Below, piece by piece: positions 52,785 to 61,295 of a stretch of DNA of 64,000 nucleotides (position 1 is its first letter; each line of letters opens with the position of its first letter). The notes beneath the pieces are model-generated. The model was not told the DNA's origin, ran no database searches, and worked only from the letters and a program-made list of their open reading frames with translations. This DNA is from Nocardioides albertanoniae (GTDB taxonomy: Bacteria; Actinomycetota; Actinomycetes; Propionibacteriales; Nocardioidaceae). The stretch lies in assembly GCF_006716315.1 (NCBI RefSeq), contig NZ_VFOV01000001.1, positions 3,364,501-3,428,500 on the forward strand. Direction: 5' to 3'. Both the position numbers and the translations under genes were made by a program.

Positions 52785-54353
52785 TCAGCGGACGCCGTTG
52801 GAGTAGCCCTCGCGGACGTGCTCGTAGCTGCCCCAGCGGTTGTTCATGAAGTCCTTCTCCCAGTCGTGGACGGCGTTGTCACGGCTCACGGACTCGAAGT
52901 GGAAGAGCACGACCTCGTGCAGCCAGACGAGCCGCAGCCCGAGGGAGCGGCGCACCTTGAGGCACAGGTCGACGTCGTTGTAGTTGACCGGCAGCCGCTC
53001 GCTGAACCCGCCGGCGTCGAAGAAGACCTCACGCCGCATCGCCACGCACGCGCCGGTCAGGGCCGAGGTCTCCCGGTTCATGTGCAGCTCACCGTGGTTG
53101 CCTCGCTCGTCGGGGCGTGACCGGTAGTAGGCGTGGGTGATGGTGCCGCTGCCGTAGACCAGCCCGGCGTGCTGGATGCGGAGATCCTCGAAGAGGAGCT
53201 TGGGGCCGGTCATCCCGACGCCCGCCTCGCGCAGCGGAGCGATCAGGTGCTCGATGACCCCCTCGGAGTAGGCCTCCATGTCGTCGTTGAGGAAGACCAG
53301 CACGTCGCCCGAGGCGTGCGCGGCGCCGACGTTGCACTTGGCGCTGAAGCTGAACTTCTCGGTGAACTCGACCAGCTTGATGTCGGCGCCCTCGATCGCC
53401 CGCAGCGCATCGAGCACCGGGGCCGGCGTCGGGGTGTCGTAGACGATCACGAACTCGAGGTTGCGGTGCCGGGAGGAGGCGACCACGGAGCGCACCGTCT
53501 CCACGACCATCGCGCGCAGATGGCCCCACACGATCGCGCTGGTGCCGATGGTCGGGATGATCACGCTGACCGGTGTGTCCAGGTCGGGCTCGCGCTCGAC
53601 CCGGTAGAGGCCCGGCGAGACGCCGCGCTCGGCGCGTGCGCGGATGCCGAGCCGGTCCAGATGAGCCTGCACGGCGCGTACGCCGGCCTCCCAGGCGTAC
53701 GGCTTGGCCTGGTTGTCGGCTGCGGCCGACCCCGGCACCTGACGCCAGTGGTAGAGCGCGCCGGGCACGTGCACGATGCGGCGGGCGCGCTCGCTGACCC
53801 GCATCACCAGGTCGTGGTCCTGGGAGCCGTCGAAGCCCTCGCGGAAGCCACCGACCTCCTCGACGATCGAGCGCCGGAAGACCGAGAAGTGGGTGCAGTA
53901 GTTGTGGTGGCGCAGCCGCTCGGGCGACCAGTCGGGCTTGTAGTAGGGGTGGACGAGCTCGCCCGTGTCGGTCATCAGGTCTTGATCGCTGTAGGCGTAG
54001 TCGAGATCCTCGAACCGGTCGTAGGCGTCGACCATCTTCTCCAGGGCGTTCGGCTGGAGCACGTCGTCGTGGTCGAGCAGCGCGATCAGCTCGCCGGTCG
54101 CCTCGGCCAGCGACGAGCTGGAGGCGGCCACGATGCCGCCGTTCTCGGCACGCTCCACGATCCGCACCCGAGGCTCTGCGGCCGCCAGCTCGCGCAGCCT
54201 CGGCAGCACCCAGGGCTCCGGCGAGCAGTCGTCGCTCAAGATCCACTCCCAGTCGGCGAAGCTCTGGGCGAGGACGGAGGCGATCGTGTCCTCGAAGGCA
54301 TCGGCGGGCGGGTTGTAGACAGCGGTGATCAGCGAAACCCGAGGCGACGACAT
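52785..54353 (-). CDS. Two-domain GT2 glycosyltransferase
   Basis: The 522-residue protein has two GT-A domains. The first (1-250) has LITAVYNPPADAFEDTIASVLAQ, WILSDDCSPEP and LLDHDDVL as the DxD site. The second (265-520) has SVIIPTIGTS, VVFLNDDM-type LVFLNDDMEAY and the late acceptor-site motif NYNDVDLCLKVRR. The layout is typical of rhamnan and O-antigen chain glycosyltransferases. The ATG at 54353 starts it. It is divergent from the RgpF-like fusion gene. Confidence 0.92.
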   Translation of the reverse strand: MSSPRVSLITAVYNPPADAFEDTIASVLAQSFADWEWILSDDCSPEPWVLPRLRELAAAEPRVRIVERAENGGIVAASSSSLAEATGELIALLDHDDVLQPNALEKMVDAYDRFEDLDYAYSDQDLMTDTGELVHPYYKPDWSPERLRHHNYCTHFSVFRRSIVEEVGGFREGFDGSQDHDLVMRVSERARRIVHVPGALYHWRQVPGSAAADNQAKPYAWEAGVRAVQAHLDRLGIRARAERGVSPGLYRVEREPDLDTPVSVIIPTIGTSAIVWGHLRAMVVETVRSVVASSRHRNLEFVIVYDTPTPAPVLDALRAIEGADIKLVEFTEKFSFSAKCNVGAAHASGDVLVFLNDDMEAYSEGVIEHLIAPLREAGVGMTGPKLLFEDLRIQHAGLVYGSGTITHAYYRSRPDERGNHGELHMNRETSALTGACVAMRREVFFDAGGFSERLPVNYNDVDLCLKVRRSLGLRLVWLHEVVLFHFESVSRDNAVHDWEKDFMNNRWGSYEHVREGYSNGVR

Positions 54354-54421
54354 GCACCCAGCCTATGGGGCGCCACAGATAGGGTGAGGGCCGACATCCC
54401 ATCGTCTCGGAGGTTTAACAC

Positions 54422-56311
54422 GTGTCTCGGTTGGCAGTGCTGGCGACATTCGACACCGAGGGGCGGCTGTGGCCGCACGTGCGCCACCAGATCGAGGCGT
54501 ACGCCGCGGCAGCCGAGGTGATCGTGGTCTCCGCCGGCGGCCTGGCCGAGGCGGACCGCGCCTGGGCGCAGGCACGGGCGACGGTGGTCGAGCGCGGCAA
54601 CGACGGCTATGACTTCGGCTCCTACCGGGCCGGTCTGGAGGCGGCCGGCGACCTGGGTCGCTTCGACCTGGTCCTGCTGGCCAACGACAGCTTCATCGGC
54701 CCGGTCGTGCCGCTCGAGCAGATCATCGAGGAGATGTCCGCGCGCGGCGTCGACTTCTGGGGCCTGACCCGCAACGGCGAGATGGGCGACCACCTCCAGA
54801 GCTACTTCGTGGGCTTCGAGCCGGCCGCGGTCGCCTCCGAGGCGTTCGTCGAGTTCTGGCGCGACTTCGAGCCGATCGACGACCGCGGCGAGGTGATCAA
54901 GCGCTACGAGGTCGGCCTGACCCATCGTCTGGCCGAGGCCGGGCTCAACTATGACGCCTACTTCGTGCCCCGCGCCCACGAGCGTCGCCGGGCGCGGGCG
55001 CGACGGTCGTGGATGGGGGTCAACATCACCTTCGACCCCGACACCGACCCGCACCTGCTGCCGAACAAGCTCGCCGAGTGGGCTCTGGTGCGCAACATCG
55101 GCAACCAGCCGCCCAACCCGTGCATCACGATGGCCGACAGCGTCCTCGACGCGGGCCGGCTGCCGATCGTGAAGATCGAGACGCTGCGCGACGACCCGTA
55201 CGCCCTCGACGCCGAGGCGCTGCTGTGGCAGTGCGAGCGCGCCCACCCCGAGGTCTTCGCGGGCGTACGCGACTACCTCGACGGCACCCGGGAGGCGCGC
55301 GGCCGGCGGCTGACCAAGGTCGAGCCGCTGACCCCCGAGCGGCGTCTCGACGGGCGCTCGCTCGCCTACGGCACCCATGTCTCCCGCGGCACCTGCGGGG
55401 TGCGTCCCTCCAGCCGGTTCGCGCCCGGTTCGCTCGACGGCGACAACACCGCCCCCGCGCAGGTCGCGGCCCTGGTCGGCACGGCGTCGGCCGTGCTCGA
55501 GGTCAGCTGCTGGACCGGTGAGATCGGCCGCCGACTGAGCGCACAGGGGTGCCGGGTGACGGGCGTCGAGGCCGACGCCGAGGCCGCTGCGTACGCACGC
55601 AAGGAGCTGGCCGACGTGGTGGTCGCCGACCCGGTGACCACTCCCCTGACCGACCTGTTCGCCCCTGGCAGCTTCGACGTGGTGGTGCTCGCCGAGATCC
55701 TCGAGTACGCAGCCGACCCGGCTGCCCTCCTCGAAGAGGCCCGTGCGCTGCTGGCCCCCGGCGGCCAGATCGTGCTCTCCTCCCCCAACGCCTCCCACGG
55801 GTCGCGACGCCTCGCGGCGCTGCAGGGTCACTGGTCGACGCAGGCTCTGCCCGTCGACCGTACGCCGCTGCAGTCCTTCAACCGCGCCGGCCTGCTGCGT
55901 CTGCTCGCCGACGCCGGCCTGACCGCGACCTCGCTGCGCGGCACCGTAGCCGACCCGTTGGTCTCCGACGTCGGGGTGCCGGAGGCATCCCTGCCCTATG
56001 CGGTCGCCGAGTGGGTGCGCGACCAGCCCGACGCGATGATCGAGTCGATCCAGGTCGCCGCCCGGCCGCTGGTGCCCGGCGAGCGCCCGCTCGAGACTCC
56101 GGAGCTGGTGCCCGCGGTGGACCCCGCGGGCCCACGTCTCCGCGACGCGCACACCCAACGCGCCGAGCTGATCAGGGCCGAGCGCCGAGCCGGACGTCGG
56201 CTGCCCAAGCGCGTGGCAGCGCTCGAGGAGCAGGTGCGCCGGCTGGAGGCCGAGCTGGCCCGCAACCCCTTGCGTCGGGCCGCGGGCCGGCTCAAGCGCC
56301 GGATCTTCTGA
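54422..56311 (+). CDS. RgpF-like polysaccharide protein fused to a divergent methyltransferase domain
   Basis: Residues 1-300 match the rhamnan-synthesis RgpF group ([57 protein letters not shown]). Residues 350-560 are a methyltransferase-like domain paralogous to the 51617 protein. Here motif I reads [11 protein letters not shown] (Ser for the second conserved Gly) and the DRTHIKFY segment has become DRTPLQSFN, so it may be inactive. A basic helical tail ends it. The start is the GTG at 54422, with GGAGG eight bases upstream. At 629 residues the fusion is in one continuous frame. Confidence 0.88.
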   Translation: MSRLAVLATFDTEGRLWPHVRHQIEAYAAAAEVIVVSAGGLAEADRAWAQARATVVERGNDGYDFGSYRAGLEAAGDLGRFDLVLLANDSFIGPVVPLEQIIEEMSARGVDFWGLTRNGEMGDHLQSYFVGFEPAAVASEAFVEFWRDFEPIDDRGEVIKRYEVGLTHRLAEAGLNYDAYFVPRAHERRRARARRSWMGVNITFDPDTDPHLLPNKLAEWALVRNIGNQPPNPCITMADSVLDAGRLPIVKIETLRDDPYALDAEALLWQCERAHPEVFAGVRDYLDGTREARGRRLTKVEPLTPERRLDGRSLAYGTHVSRGTCGVRPSSRFAPGSLDGDNTAPAQVAALVGTASAVLEVSCWTGEIGRRLSAQGCRVTGVEADAEAAAYARKELADVVVADPVTTPLTDLFAPGSFDVVVLAEILEYAADPAALLEEARALLAPGGQIVLSSPNASHGSRRLAALQGHWSTQALPVDRTPLQSFNRAGLLRLLADAGLTATSLRGTVADPLVSDVGVPEASLPYAVAEWVRDQPDAMIESIQVAARPLVPGERPLETPELVPAVDPAGPRLRDAHTQRAELIRAERRAGRRLPKRVAALEEQVRRLEAELARNPLRRAAGRLKRRIF

Positions 56312-56344
56312 CGAGGTCGGACGGCCTCTGCCTGAGGCTCGGCC

Positions 56345-57520
56345 TCAGCCGAGCAGCGCGTCGACGAAGGCCTCGGGGGTGAACGGAGCCAGGTCGTCGG
56401 CGCCCTCGCCGAGCCCGACGAGCTTGACGGGCACACCGAGCTCGCGCTGCACGGCGACCACGATGCCGCCCTTGGCGGTGCCGTCGAGCTTGGTGAGCAC
56501 GATGCCGGTGACGTCGACGGCCTCGCTGAAGACGCGGGCCTGGATGAGCCCGTTCTGACCGGTGGTGGCGTCGAGCACGAGCAGCACCTCGGTGACCGGG
56601 GTCTGCTTCTCGATGACGCGCTTGACCTTGCCGAGCTCGTCCATCAGACCGGCCTTGTTCTGCAGCCGGCCGGCGGTGTCGACGATGACGGTGTCGACGC
56701 CGCCGTCAAGGCCCTGCTTGACCGAGTCGAAGGCGACGCTGGCGGGGTCGGTGCCCTCCGGGCCGCGGACGACCTCGACGCCGACGCGCTCGCCCCAGGT
56801 GGTGAGCTGCTCGGCGGCCGCGGCGCGGAACGTGTCGGCCGCGCCGAGCACGACCTTGCGGTCCTCGGAGACCAGGATGCGGGCGAGCTTGCCGGTGGTG
56901 GTGGTCTTGCCGGTGCCGTTGACACCGACCATCAGCACCACGCCCGGAGCGTCGTCGGCGCCGCTGACCTGGAGGCGGCGATCCATGTCGGGGTCGACCA
57001 GCTTGATCAGCTCGTCACGCAGCGCGGCCTTCGGGTCGGCCTTGGCGCCCTCGACCCGCAGCCGGGTGCGCAGCCCCTCGACCAGCTCCTGGGTCGGGGC
57101 GACACCGATGTCGGCGGTGAGCAGCACATCCTCGATGGACTCCCAGGTGTCCTCGTCGAGGCGGTCGCTGGAGAGCAGGCCCAGCAGGCCGCGACCCAGC
57201 GCGTTGGATCCGGCCAGGCGCTGCCGCAGCCGCACCAGCCGCGACGCGGTGCTCTCCGGCTTCTCGACGACCGGAGCCTCGGGCTCGGCCGCCGGCTCCT
57301 CGGTCTTCGGCTCGGCGCCCGGCTCGGTGGTCGGCTCGGTGCCCGGCTCGGTGGTGGTGGAGTCGGGAGGGGTGATGACATCGGTCCCCGCCTGCTTCGG
57401 CAGCGAACGGTCCTTGCGGCGCTTGGTGGTGGTGACCAGGCCGGCGATGCCGCCGCCGATGATCGCGACTGCGGCGACCGCGATGATGACGATGAGGGTG
57501 ACCATGTCCATGGGCCTCAT
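56345..57520 (-). CDS. ftsY: SRP receptor GTPase FtsY
   Basis: FtsY receives Ffh-ribosome complexes at the membrane. Unlike E. coli FtsY it starts with a real membrane anchor ([22 protein letters not shown]), then an acidic A region with repeated [12 protein letters not shown] units, then the NG domain: [39 protein letters not shown] and [10 protein letters not shown]. The start is uncertain among ATGs at 57520, 57511 and 57505. The gene sits inside the glycan island but follows an 85-aa membrane-protein gene on the same strand by nine bases. Confidence 0.96.
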   Translation of the reverse strand: MRPMDMVTLIVIIAVAAVAIIGGGIAGLVTTTKRRKDRSLPKQAGTDVITPPDSTTTEPGTEPTTEPGAEPKTEEPAAEPEAPVVEKPESTASRLVRLRQRLAGSNALGRGLLGLLSSDRLDEDTWESIEDVLLTADIGVAPTQELVEGLRTRLRVEGAKADPKAALRDELIKLVDPDMDRRLQVSGADDAPGVVLMVGVNGTGKTTTTGKLARILVSEDRKVVLGAADTFRAAAAEQLTTWGERVGVEVVRGPEGTDPASVAFDSVKQGLDGGVDTVIVDTAGRLQNKAGLMDELGKVKRVIEKQTPVTEVLLVLDATTGQNGLIQARVFSEAVDVTGIVLTKLDGTAKGGIVVAVQRELGVPVKLVGLGEGADDLAPFTPEAFVDALLG

Positions 57521-57529
57521 CCAATCAAA

Positions 57530-57787
57530 CTAGTGAGACTTTCCCGTAGTCCCTGACCGGCCCTCGTCACCGAGCATCTCGGTGAGATGGTCCTCGCGGC
57601 GCTCCTGGAGACGCGTGGCGGGGCCGAGCGTGGGGGCCGTGTCGACGGCTCGCTCCATCGCTTCGCCGAGCTTGGTGGCGTACGGCATCTTCTGCCCGCG
57701 GTGCGGGAAGACCGTGTAGACGATCACGAGCCCGGCGACGCCGACGATCAGCAGCATCGCCACGAAGATGACAAAAATGGTCAGCAC
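57530..57787 (-). CDS. 85-aa single-pass membrane protein, unknown
   Basis: The GTG at 57787, preceded by GGAG, starts a protein with one N-terminal membrane segment (TIFVIFVAMLLIVGVAGLVIVY) and a polar tail of about 55 residues (YATKLGEAMERAV and onward). I know no family. It is directly upstream of ftsY in the same direction and probably cotranscribed with it. Confidence 0.72.
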   Translation of the reverse strand: MLTIFVIFVAMLLIVGVAGLVIVYTVFPHRGQKMPYATKLGEAMERAVDTAPTLGPATRLQERREDHLTEMLGDEGRSGTTGKSH

Positions 57788-57953
57788 TGCTCCGCCAGCC
57801 CCCTCTGGTTGTACGCGCGGTGACGTCCACCTTCCCACACCCGGCGCACGACCTCGCAATGCCACGCGGCCCGCTCCGGCGTGGCCCGGGGCACACCGCG
57901 GCGTACGGCGCGGGATCTCGACAACGTCCACCCGGCCGGTAGGGTTTCGCGCC

Positions 57954-58946
57954 ATGAGGATCATCGGGACAATGATGGTCCGGGACGAGGTCGACATCGT
58001 CGCCGCGATGATCGAGCACCACCTGGACCAGGGTGTCGACACGCTGATCGTCACGGACAACGCCTCTCTCGACGGCACCGCCGAGGTGCTCGAGCGCTAT
58101 GCCGCGACGGGGCGCGTCGAGCTCCATCACGACCCCGTGCACCAGAAGCAGCAGGGCAAGGTCGTCACCGAGATGGCACGGCGGGCCCGCACCCACTTCC
58201 GCGCCGACTGGGTGCTCAACCTCGACGCCGACGAGTTCCTCGTGCCGAAGGACAAGGGCCTCACCGTGCGCCAGGCGCTCGAGGCGACTCCGCTCTCGCT
58301 GAACGCGTTCACCGTCGACGTCGAGAACCTCGTCGGTCCACCCGCCTGGTCGGGCGGCGGCCTCAACCGCCTCCACTGGCGCGACCGCCGCCCCGAGGCG
58401 ACGCTCGAGGCCGCCGGGCTGCACGCCCACCCGACGCCCAACGCGGTCCACCGCGGTGAGTCCGACATCAAGGTCGTCCAGGGCAACCACTTCGTCTCCC
58501 TGCCCAGCAACGGTCAGCCCGAGGCAGCGGTGGAGATGGAGGTGCTCCACCTCCCCTGGCGCTCCTGGGCCCAGCTCGAGCGCAAGGTGATCAACGCGGG
58601 CAAGGGCTATCAGGCCAACCCCGAGCTGAAGCCGAGCCCGCGCCACCACGGGATGCGCGACTACCAGCGCTATCTCGCCGGCACGCTGCAGGACGCCTAT
58701 CTGGCCCGCACCCCCACCCGCGCCGAGCTCGCTGCCGGCGCCTTCTCCGGCGACTACGCTCTCGACGAGTGGCTCTCCAACCATCTCCAGATCGTGCTCG
58801 GCCGGTCGTTGTTCCCTGATCTCCTCCGCGACGTGCTCGACCCCGAGACCGACAAGCCGGTGCCCGACGACGAGCACGCTCGCGGAGCCGAACGCGGCCG
58901 GACAGCGCTGGCCGCCGAGCCCTACATCCCACCCCGCACACGCTGA
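57954..58946 (+). CDS. GT2-type glycosyltransferase
   Basis: A 330-residue GT-A protein: IIGTMMVRDEVDIVAAMIEHH, VTDNASLDGTAEVLERY and LNLDADEFLVP (DxD) identify the family that acts near glycans with aspartate-rich donors. The C-terminal half has LHLPWRSWAQLERKVINAG, as in the Glyco_tranf_2_4 group. The ATG at 57954 is the start. It is followed after 21 bases by the TTG-started methyltransferase gene, so the two form an operon. Confidence 0.88.
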   Translation: MRIIGTMMVRDEVDIVAAMIEHHLDQGVDTLIVTDNASLDGTAEVLERYAATGRVELHHDPVHQKQQGKVVTEMARRARTHFRADWVLNLDADEFLVPKDKGLTVRQALEATPLSLNAFTVDVENLVGPPAWSGGGLNRLHWRDRRPEATLEAAGLHAHPTPNAVHRGESDIKVVQGNHFVSLPSNGQPEAAVEMEVLHLPWRSWAQLERKVINAGKGYQANPELKPSPRHHGMRDYQRYLAGTLQDAYLARTPTRAELAAGAFSGDYALDEWLSNHLQIVLGRSLFPDLLRDVLDPETDKPVPDDEHARGAERGRTALAAEPYIPPRTR

Positions 58947-58967
58947 TCTCTCGCAAAGGAGTCCGTC

Positions 58968-60011
58968 TTGCCCACCTTCAGGGGCGCCGTACGCCGCGGC
59001 CTTGCCGCCGCGGGTCTGCAGACCGTCCGTGCCGCCGACGCCGAGGCTACCCGCCTGCACGACCGGATCGACGAGCTCAAGCAACGCAACCAGAAGCTGC
59101 GTACGAAGGTGGACAGGCTGCAGGGCGACCGCAACCACACCACCGCGGTGCCGGCCATCCCCGGCCAGGACCGTCTCGGCCTGCGCCGCGAGCAGGTGCT
59201 CGCCGGGGTCGAGCCCGACGCCCTGATCCTGGAGATCGGCCCCGCGCACAACGCGATCCTGCCCAAGCGCGACGGCTATGACGTACGCATCGTCGACTAT
59301 CTCGACCGCGACGGCCTGGTCAAGCGCTACTCCGGCTTCTCGCAGTACGACCCCGACGACATCGAGGAGGTCGACTACGTCTTCCGGCCGGGTGCGCCCT
59401 GGTCGGAGGTGATCCCCGAGCGCTTCGACCTCGTGGTCGCCTCCCACGTCATCGAGCACACCACCTCGATGATCGACTTCGTCAACGAGTGCGAGAAGCT
59501 GCTGCGGCCCGACGGCGTGCTGGCGCTGGTCATCCCCGACCACCGCTACTGCTTCGACCGGTTCCGCGAGCGGGCCTCGATCTCGCGCGTCATCGACGCC
59601 TCGCTCAACCCGCCCGACGTGCACACCATGGGCGCGGTCATCGAGGAGCGCCTCAACGCGGCCAAGCACGGCGGCATCACCGCCTGGGGCCCGCGCCACA
59701 AGGGCGACTACACCTTCGCCAACGGCCTCGACGTGGTGAAGGCGAGCGGCGAGGAGGCCCGGCGCGGCGAGCGTTACATCGACACCCACAACTGGGTCTG
59801 CACCCCCAACCACCTCCGCCTCCTGCTCCAGGACCTCGCCGACCTCGGCTTCATCTCGATGCGCGAGACCTCCTTCCACGACACGGTCAAGCACGAGTTC
59901 TTCATCAACCTCTCCCCCACCGGCGCCGGCACCGGCCTGACCCGCGAAGAGCTCCTCGTGCTCGCCGACGACGAGCGGCGTGTCCTCGATCAGGCCGTCT
60001 TCGAGAAGTAG
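58968..60011 (+). CDS. SAM-dependent methyltransferase with N-terminal coiled coil
   Basis: The start is a TTG at 58968, with AAAGGAG six bases upstream. Residues 20-55 form a charged coiled coil (HDRIDELKQRNQKLRTKVDRL). The methyltransferase domain has LILEIGPAHNAILPK as motif I, FDLVVASHVIEHT and LRPDGVLALVIPDHRYCFDRFR, the pattern of polysaccharide-cluster methyltransferases. At 347 residues it is complete. The TAG stop is the first three bases of a repeated 21-bp unit, and the same TAG-plus-unit pattern ends the glycosyltransferase gene at 61296. Confidence 0.88.
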   Translation: MPTFRGAVRRGLAAAGLQTVRAADAEATRLHDRIDELKQRNQKLRTKVDRLQGDRNHTTAVPAIPGQDRLGLRREQVLAGVEPDALILEIGPAHNAILPKRDGYDVRIVDYLDRDGLVKRYSGFSQYDPDDIEEVDYVFRPGAPWSEVIPERFDLVVASHVIEHTTSMIDFVNECEKLLRPDGVLALVIPDHRYCFDRFRERASISRVIDASLNPPDVHTMGAVIEERLNAAKHGGITAWGPRHKGDYTFANGLDVVKASGEEARRGERYIDTHNWVCTPNHLRLLLQDLADLGFISMRETSFHDTVKHEFFINLSPTGAGTGLTREELLVLADDERRVLDQAVFEK

Positions 60012-60124
60012 TCGAGAAGTCACCCCTGCAGGCCGAAAGGTCACCTACGCAGGTCGAGAAGTCACTCCTGCAGGTCGAGACGTCACCGCGGTGACGTCTC
60101 GACCTGCAGGAGTGACTCTTCGAC
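60011..60124. repeat. Tandem 21-bp units plus 58-bp perfect palindrome
   Basis: Three direct units of exactly 21 bp (GTCGAGAAGTCACYCCTGCAG type) start at 60011, 60032 and 60053. A fourth begins at 60074 and turns into inverted copies. Bases 60060-60117 form a perfect 58-bp palindrome centred at 60088/60089. The element fills the gap between the methyltransferase and FUSC stops, which are convergent. Confidence 0.85.
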
Positions 60125-60136
60125 CGGGTGGGTGGG

Positions 60137-61150
60137 TCAGCGGCGGCGGCGTGACTCGCGGAGCGCCAGAGCGGCGGTGAGCCCGACGACGACGCCGAGG
60201 AGGGTCTCGGCCAGGCGCGACCACAGCAGCATCTCGATGGGCTGCGGATGACCGAGCTGCACCATCAGCAGCGACAGCGGCGTGATGGTGATGAGAGCAA
60301 GGCCGTAGTGACGGCCGACGAGCAGCTCGGTCACGGCCTGGAGAAACGCCACGACGAGGGCGGTTGCCAGGGCTGGGAGCGATGCCGCGAGAAGCAGGCC
60401 CGCCAGGACCAGTCCGATGACGGTCCCGACCACTCGCTGCAGCCCGCGGGTGGTCTGGGCGAGCAGCCCGTCGACCCCGAAGGGCACGGCGGCGGCGACC
60501 ATCGCCCAGTATGTGTGGCTCAGGCCGAGCACCGTCGAGACCGTTCCGGCGATCACCACCGCAGCCACCACGGCCGCCGTACGGTCGAGCTGGAACTCGC
60601 CGCGAGCAGGCTTCACCGACGCACCACGGGCGAGCAGCCGCTCCTCGAGAAGGCCGAGGAGCACCGCGATCGTGGCAGCGGCCACCGCGACCCCTCCGGC
60701 CACCACGACCCCGGGCGGAGCGACCGGCACCGCCGCACAGGTCGCCACCGCGAAGACCGGAAACAGCGGCCCCGGCGGACGGAGCACGAACCGGTCCGAG
60801 GCCATCGACCCGAGCGCCGCCACCAGCGCGGTCACCGGGATGACGAGCCAGCCGCGATGGGACGAGGTCGCGACGAGCGCACCGCCCACGACAGCAGCAC
60901 ACATCATCGCCCCGGTCGCTGCCTGCGTACGCCACCGGCCGCGTAGCGGCTGACGGCCGCCGAAGATGGAGGCGAACGTGCCGAAGCAGGCGTAGACCGC
61001 GAGCTCGATGTGTCCGACCGCGGCCAGCGTGGCCAGCCCGATGAGCAGCGTCAGGCTCGCGCGCCACGCGGGCGAATGGCTCCACGGCGCCGGAGAGACC
61101 CGCACCGACTCCCGCACCAACCGCTCGAGCCGGCTCCCCGCGATGCCCAA
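60137..61150 (-). CDS. FUSC-family (aromatic acid exporter-like) membrane protein
   Basis: A 337-residue protein with about ten hydrophobic segments in two halves, the FUSC pattern. LAVYACFGTFASIFGGRQPLRG matches the first-half signature; TYWAMVAAAVPFGVDGLLAQTTRGLQRVVGT matches the second-half one with its Arg-rich loop. Relatives export aromatic acids or other small molecules. The start is a TTG at 61150 (five bases after GAAGGAG). Repeat clusters of the same 21-bp unit lie on both sides of the gene. It may have nothing to do with glycan synthesis. Confidence 0.85.
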   Translation of the reverse strand: MGIAGSRLERLVRESVRVSPAPWSHSPAWRASLTLLIGLATLAAVGHIELAVYACFGTFASIFGGRQPLRGRWRTQAATGAMMCAAVVGGALVATSSHRGWLVIPVTALVAALGSMASDRFVLRPPGPLFPVFAVATCAAVPVAPPGVVVAGGVAVAAATIAVLLGLLEERLLARGASVKPARGEFQLDRTAAVVAAVVIAGTVSTVLGLSHTYWAMVAAAVPFGVDGLLAQTTRGLQRVVGTVIGLVLAGLLLAASLPALATALVVAFLQAVTELLVGRHYGLALITITPLSLLMVQLGHPQPIEMLLWSRLAETLLGVVVGLTAALALRESRRRR

Positions 61151-61240
61151 CCCTTCTCCTTCACCGCTCCGGCCTCGTCATCGGACACTTTACGGCTCCG
61201 ATCAGATCGGCGAGCACCGCGGCACGTATGGCCCGCTGTC

Positions 61241-61295
61241 GGTGACCCCTCGACCTGCAGAGGTGACTCTTCGACCTGCAGGAGTGACGTCTCGG
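61241..61295 (-). repeat. Inverted 21-bp units after the large glycosyltransferase gene
   Basis: On the minus strand, directly after the TAG stop, the sequence reads CCGAGACGTCACTCCTGCAG, then GTCGAAGAGTCACCTCTGCAG, then a partial third unit. These are the same units as at 60011-60124. The cluster lies 91 bases upstream of the FUSC start. Confidence 0.8.

Noticed and set aside
57567..60044. An 825-codon open frame on the minus strand
   Set aside because: It is antisense to the GT2 and methyltransferase genes, which have good start signals and family motifs. Its sequence shows no domain.
60011..60124. Possible CRISPR array
   Set aside because: Units of 21 bp follow each other without unique spacers, turn into inverted copies, and no cas gene is present.
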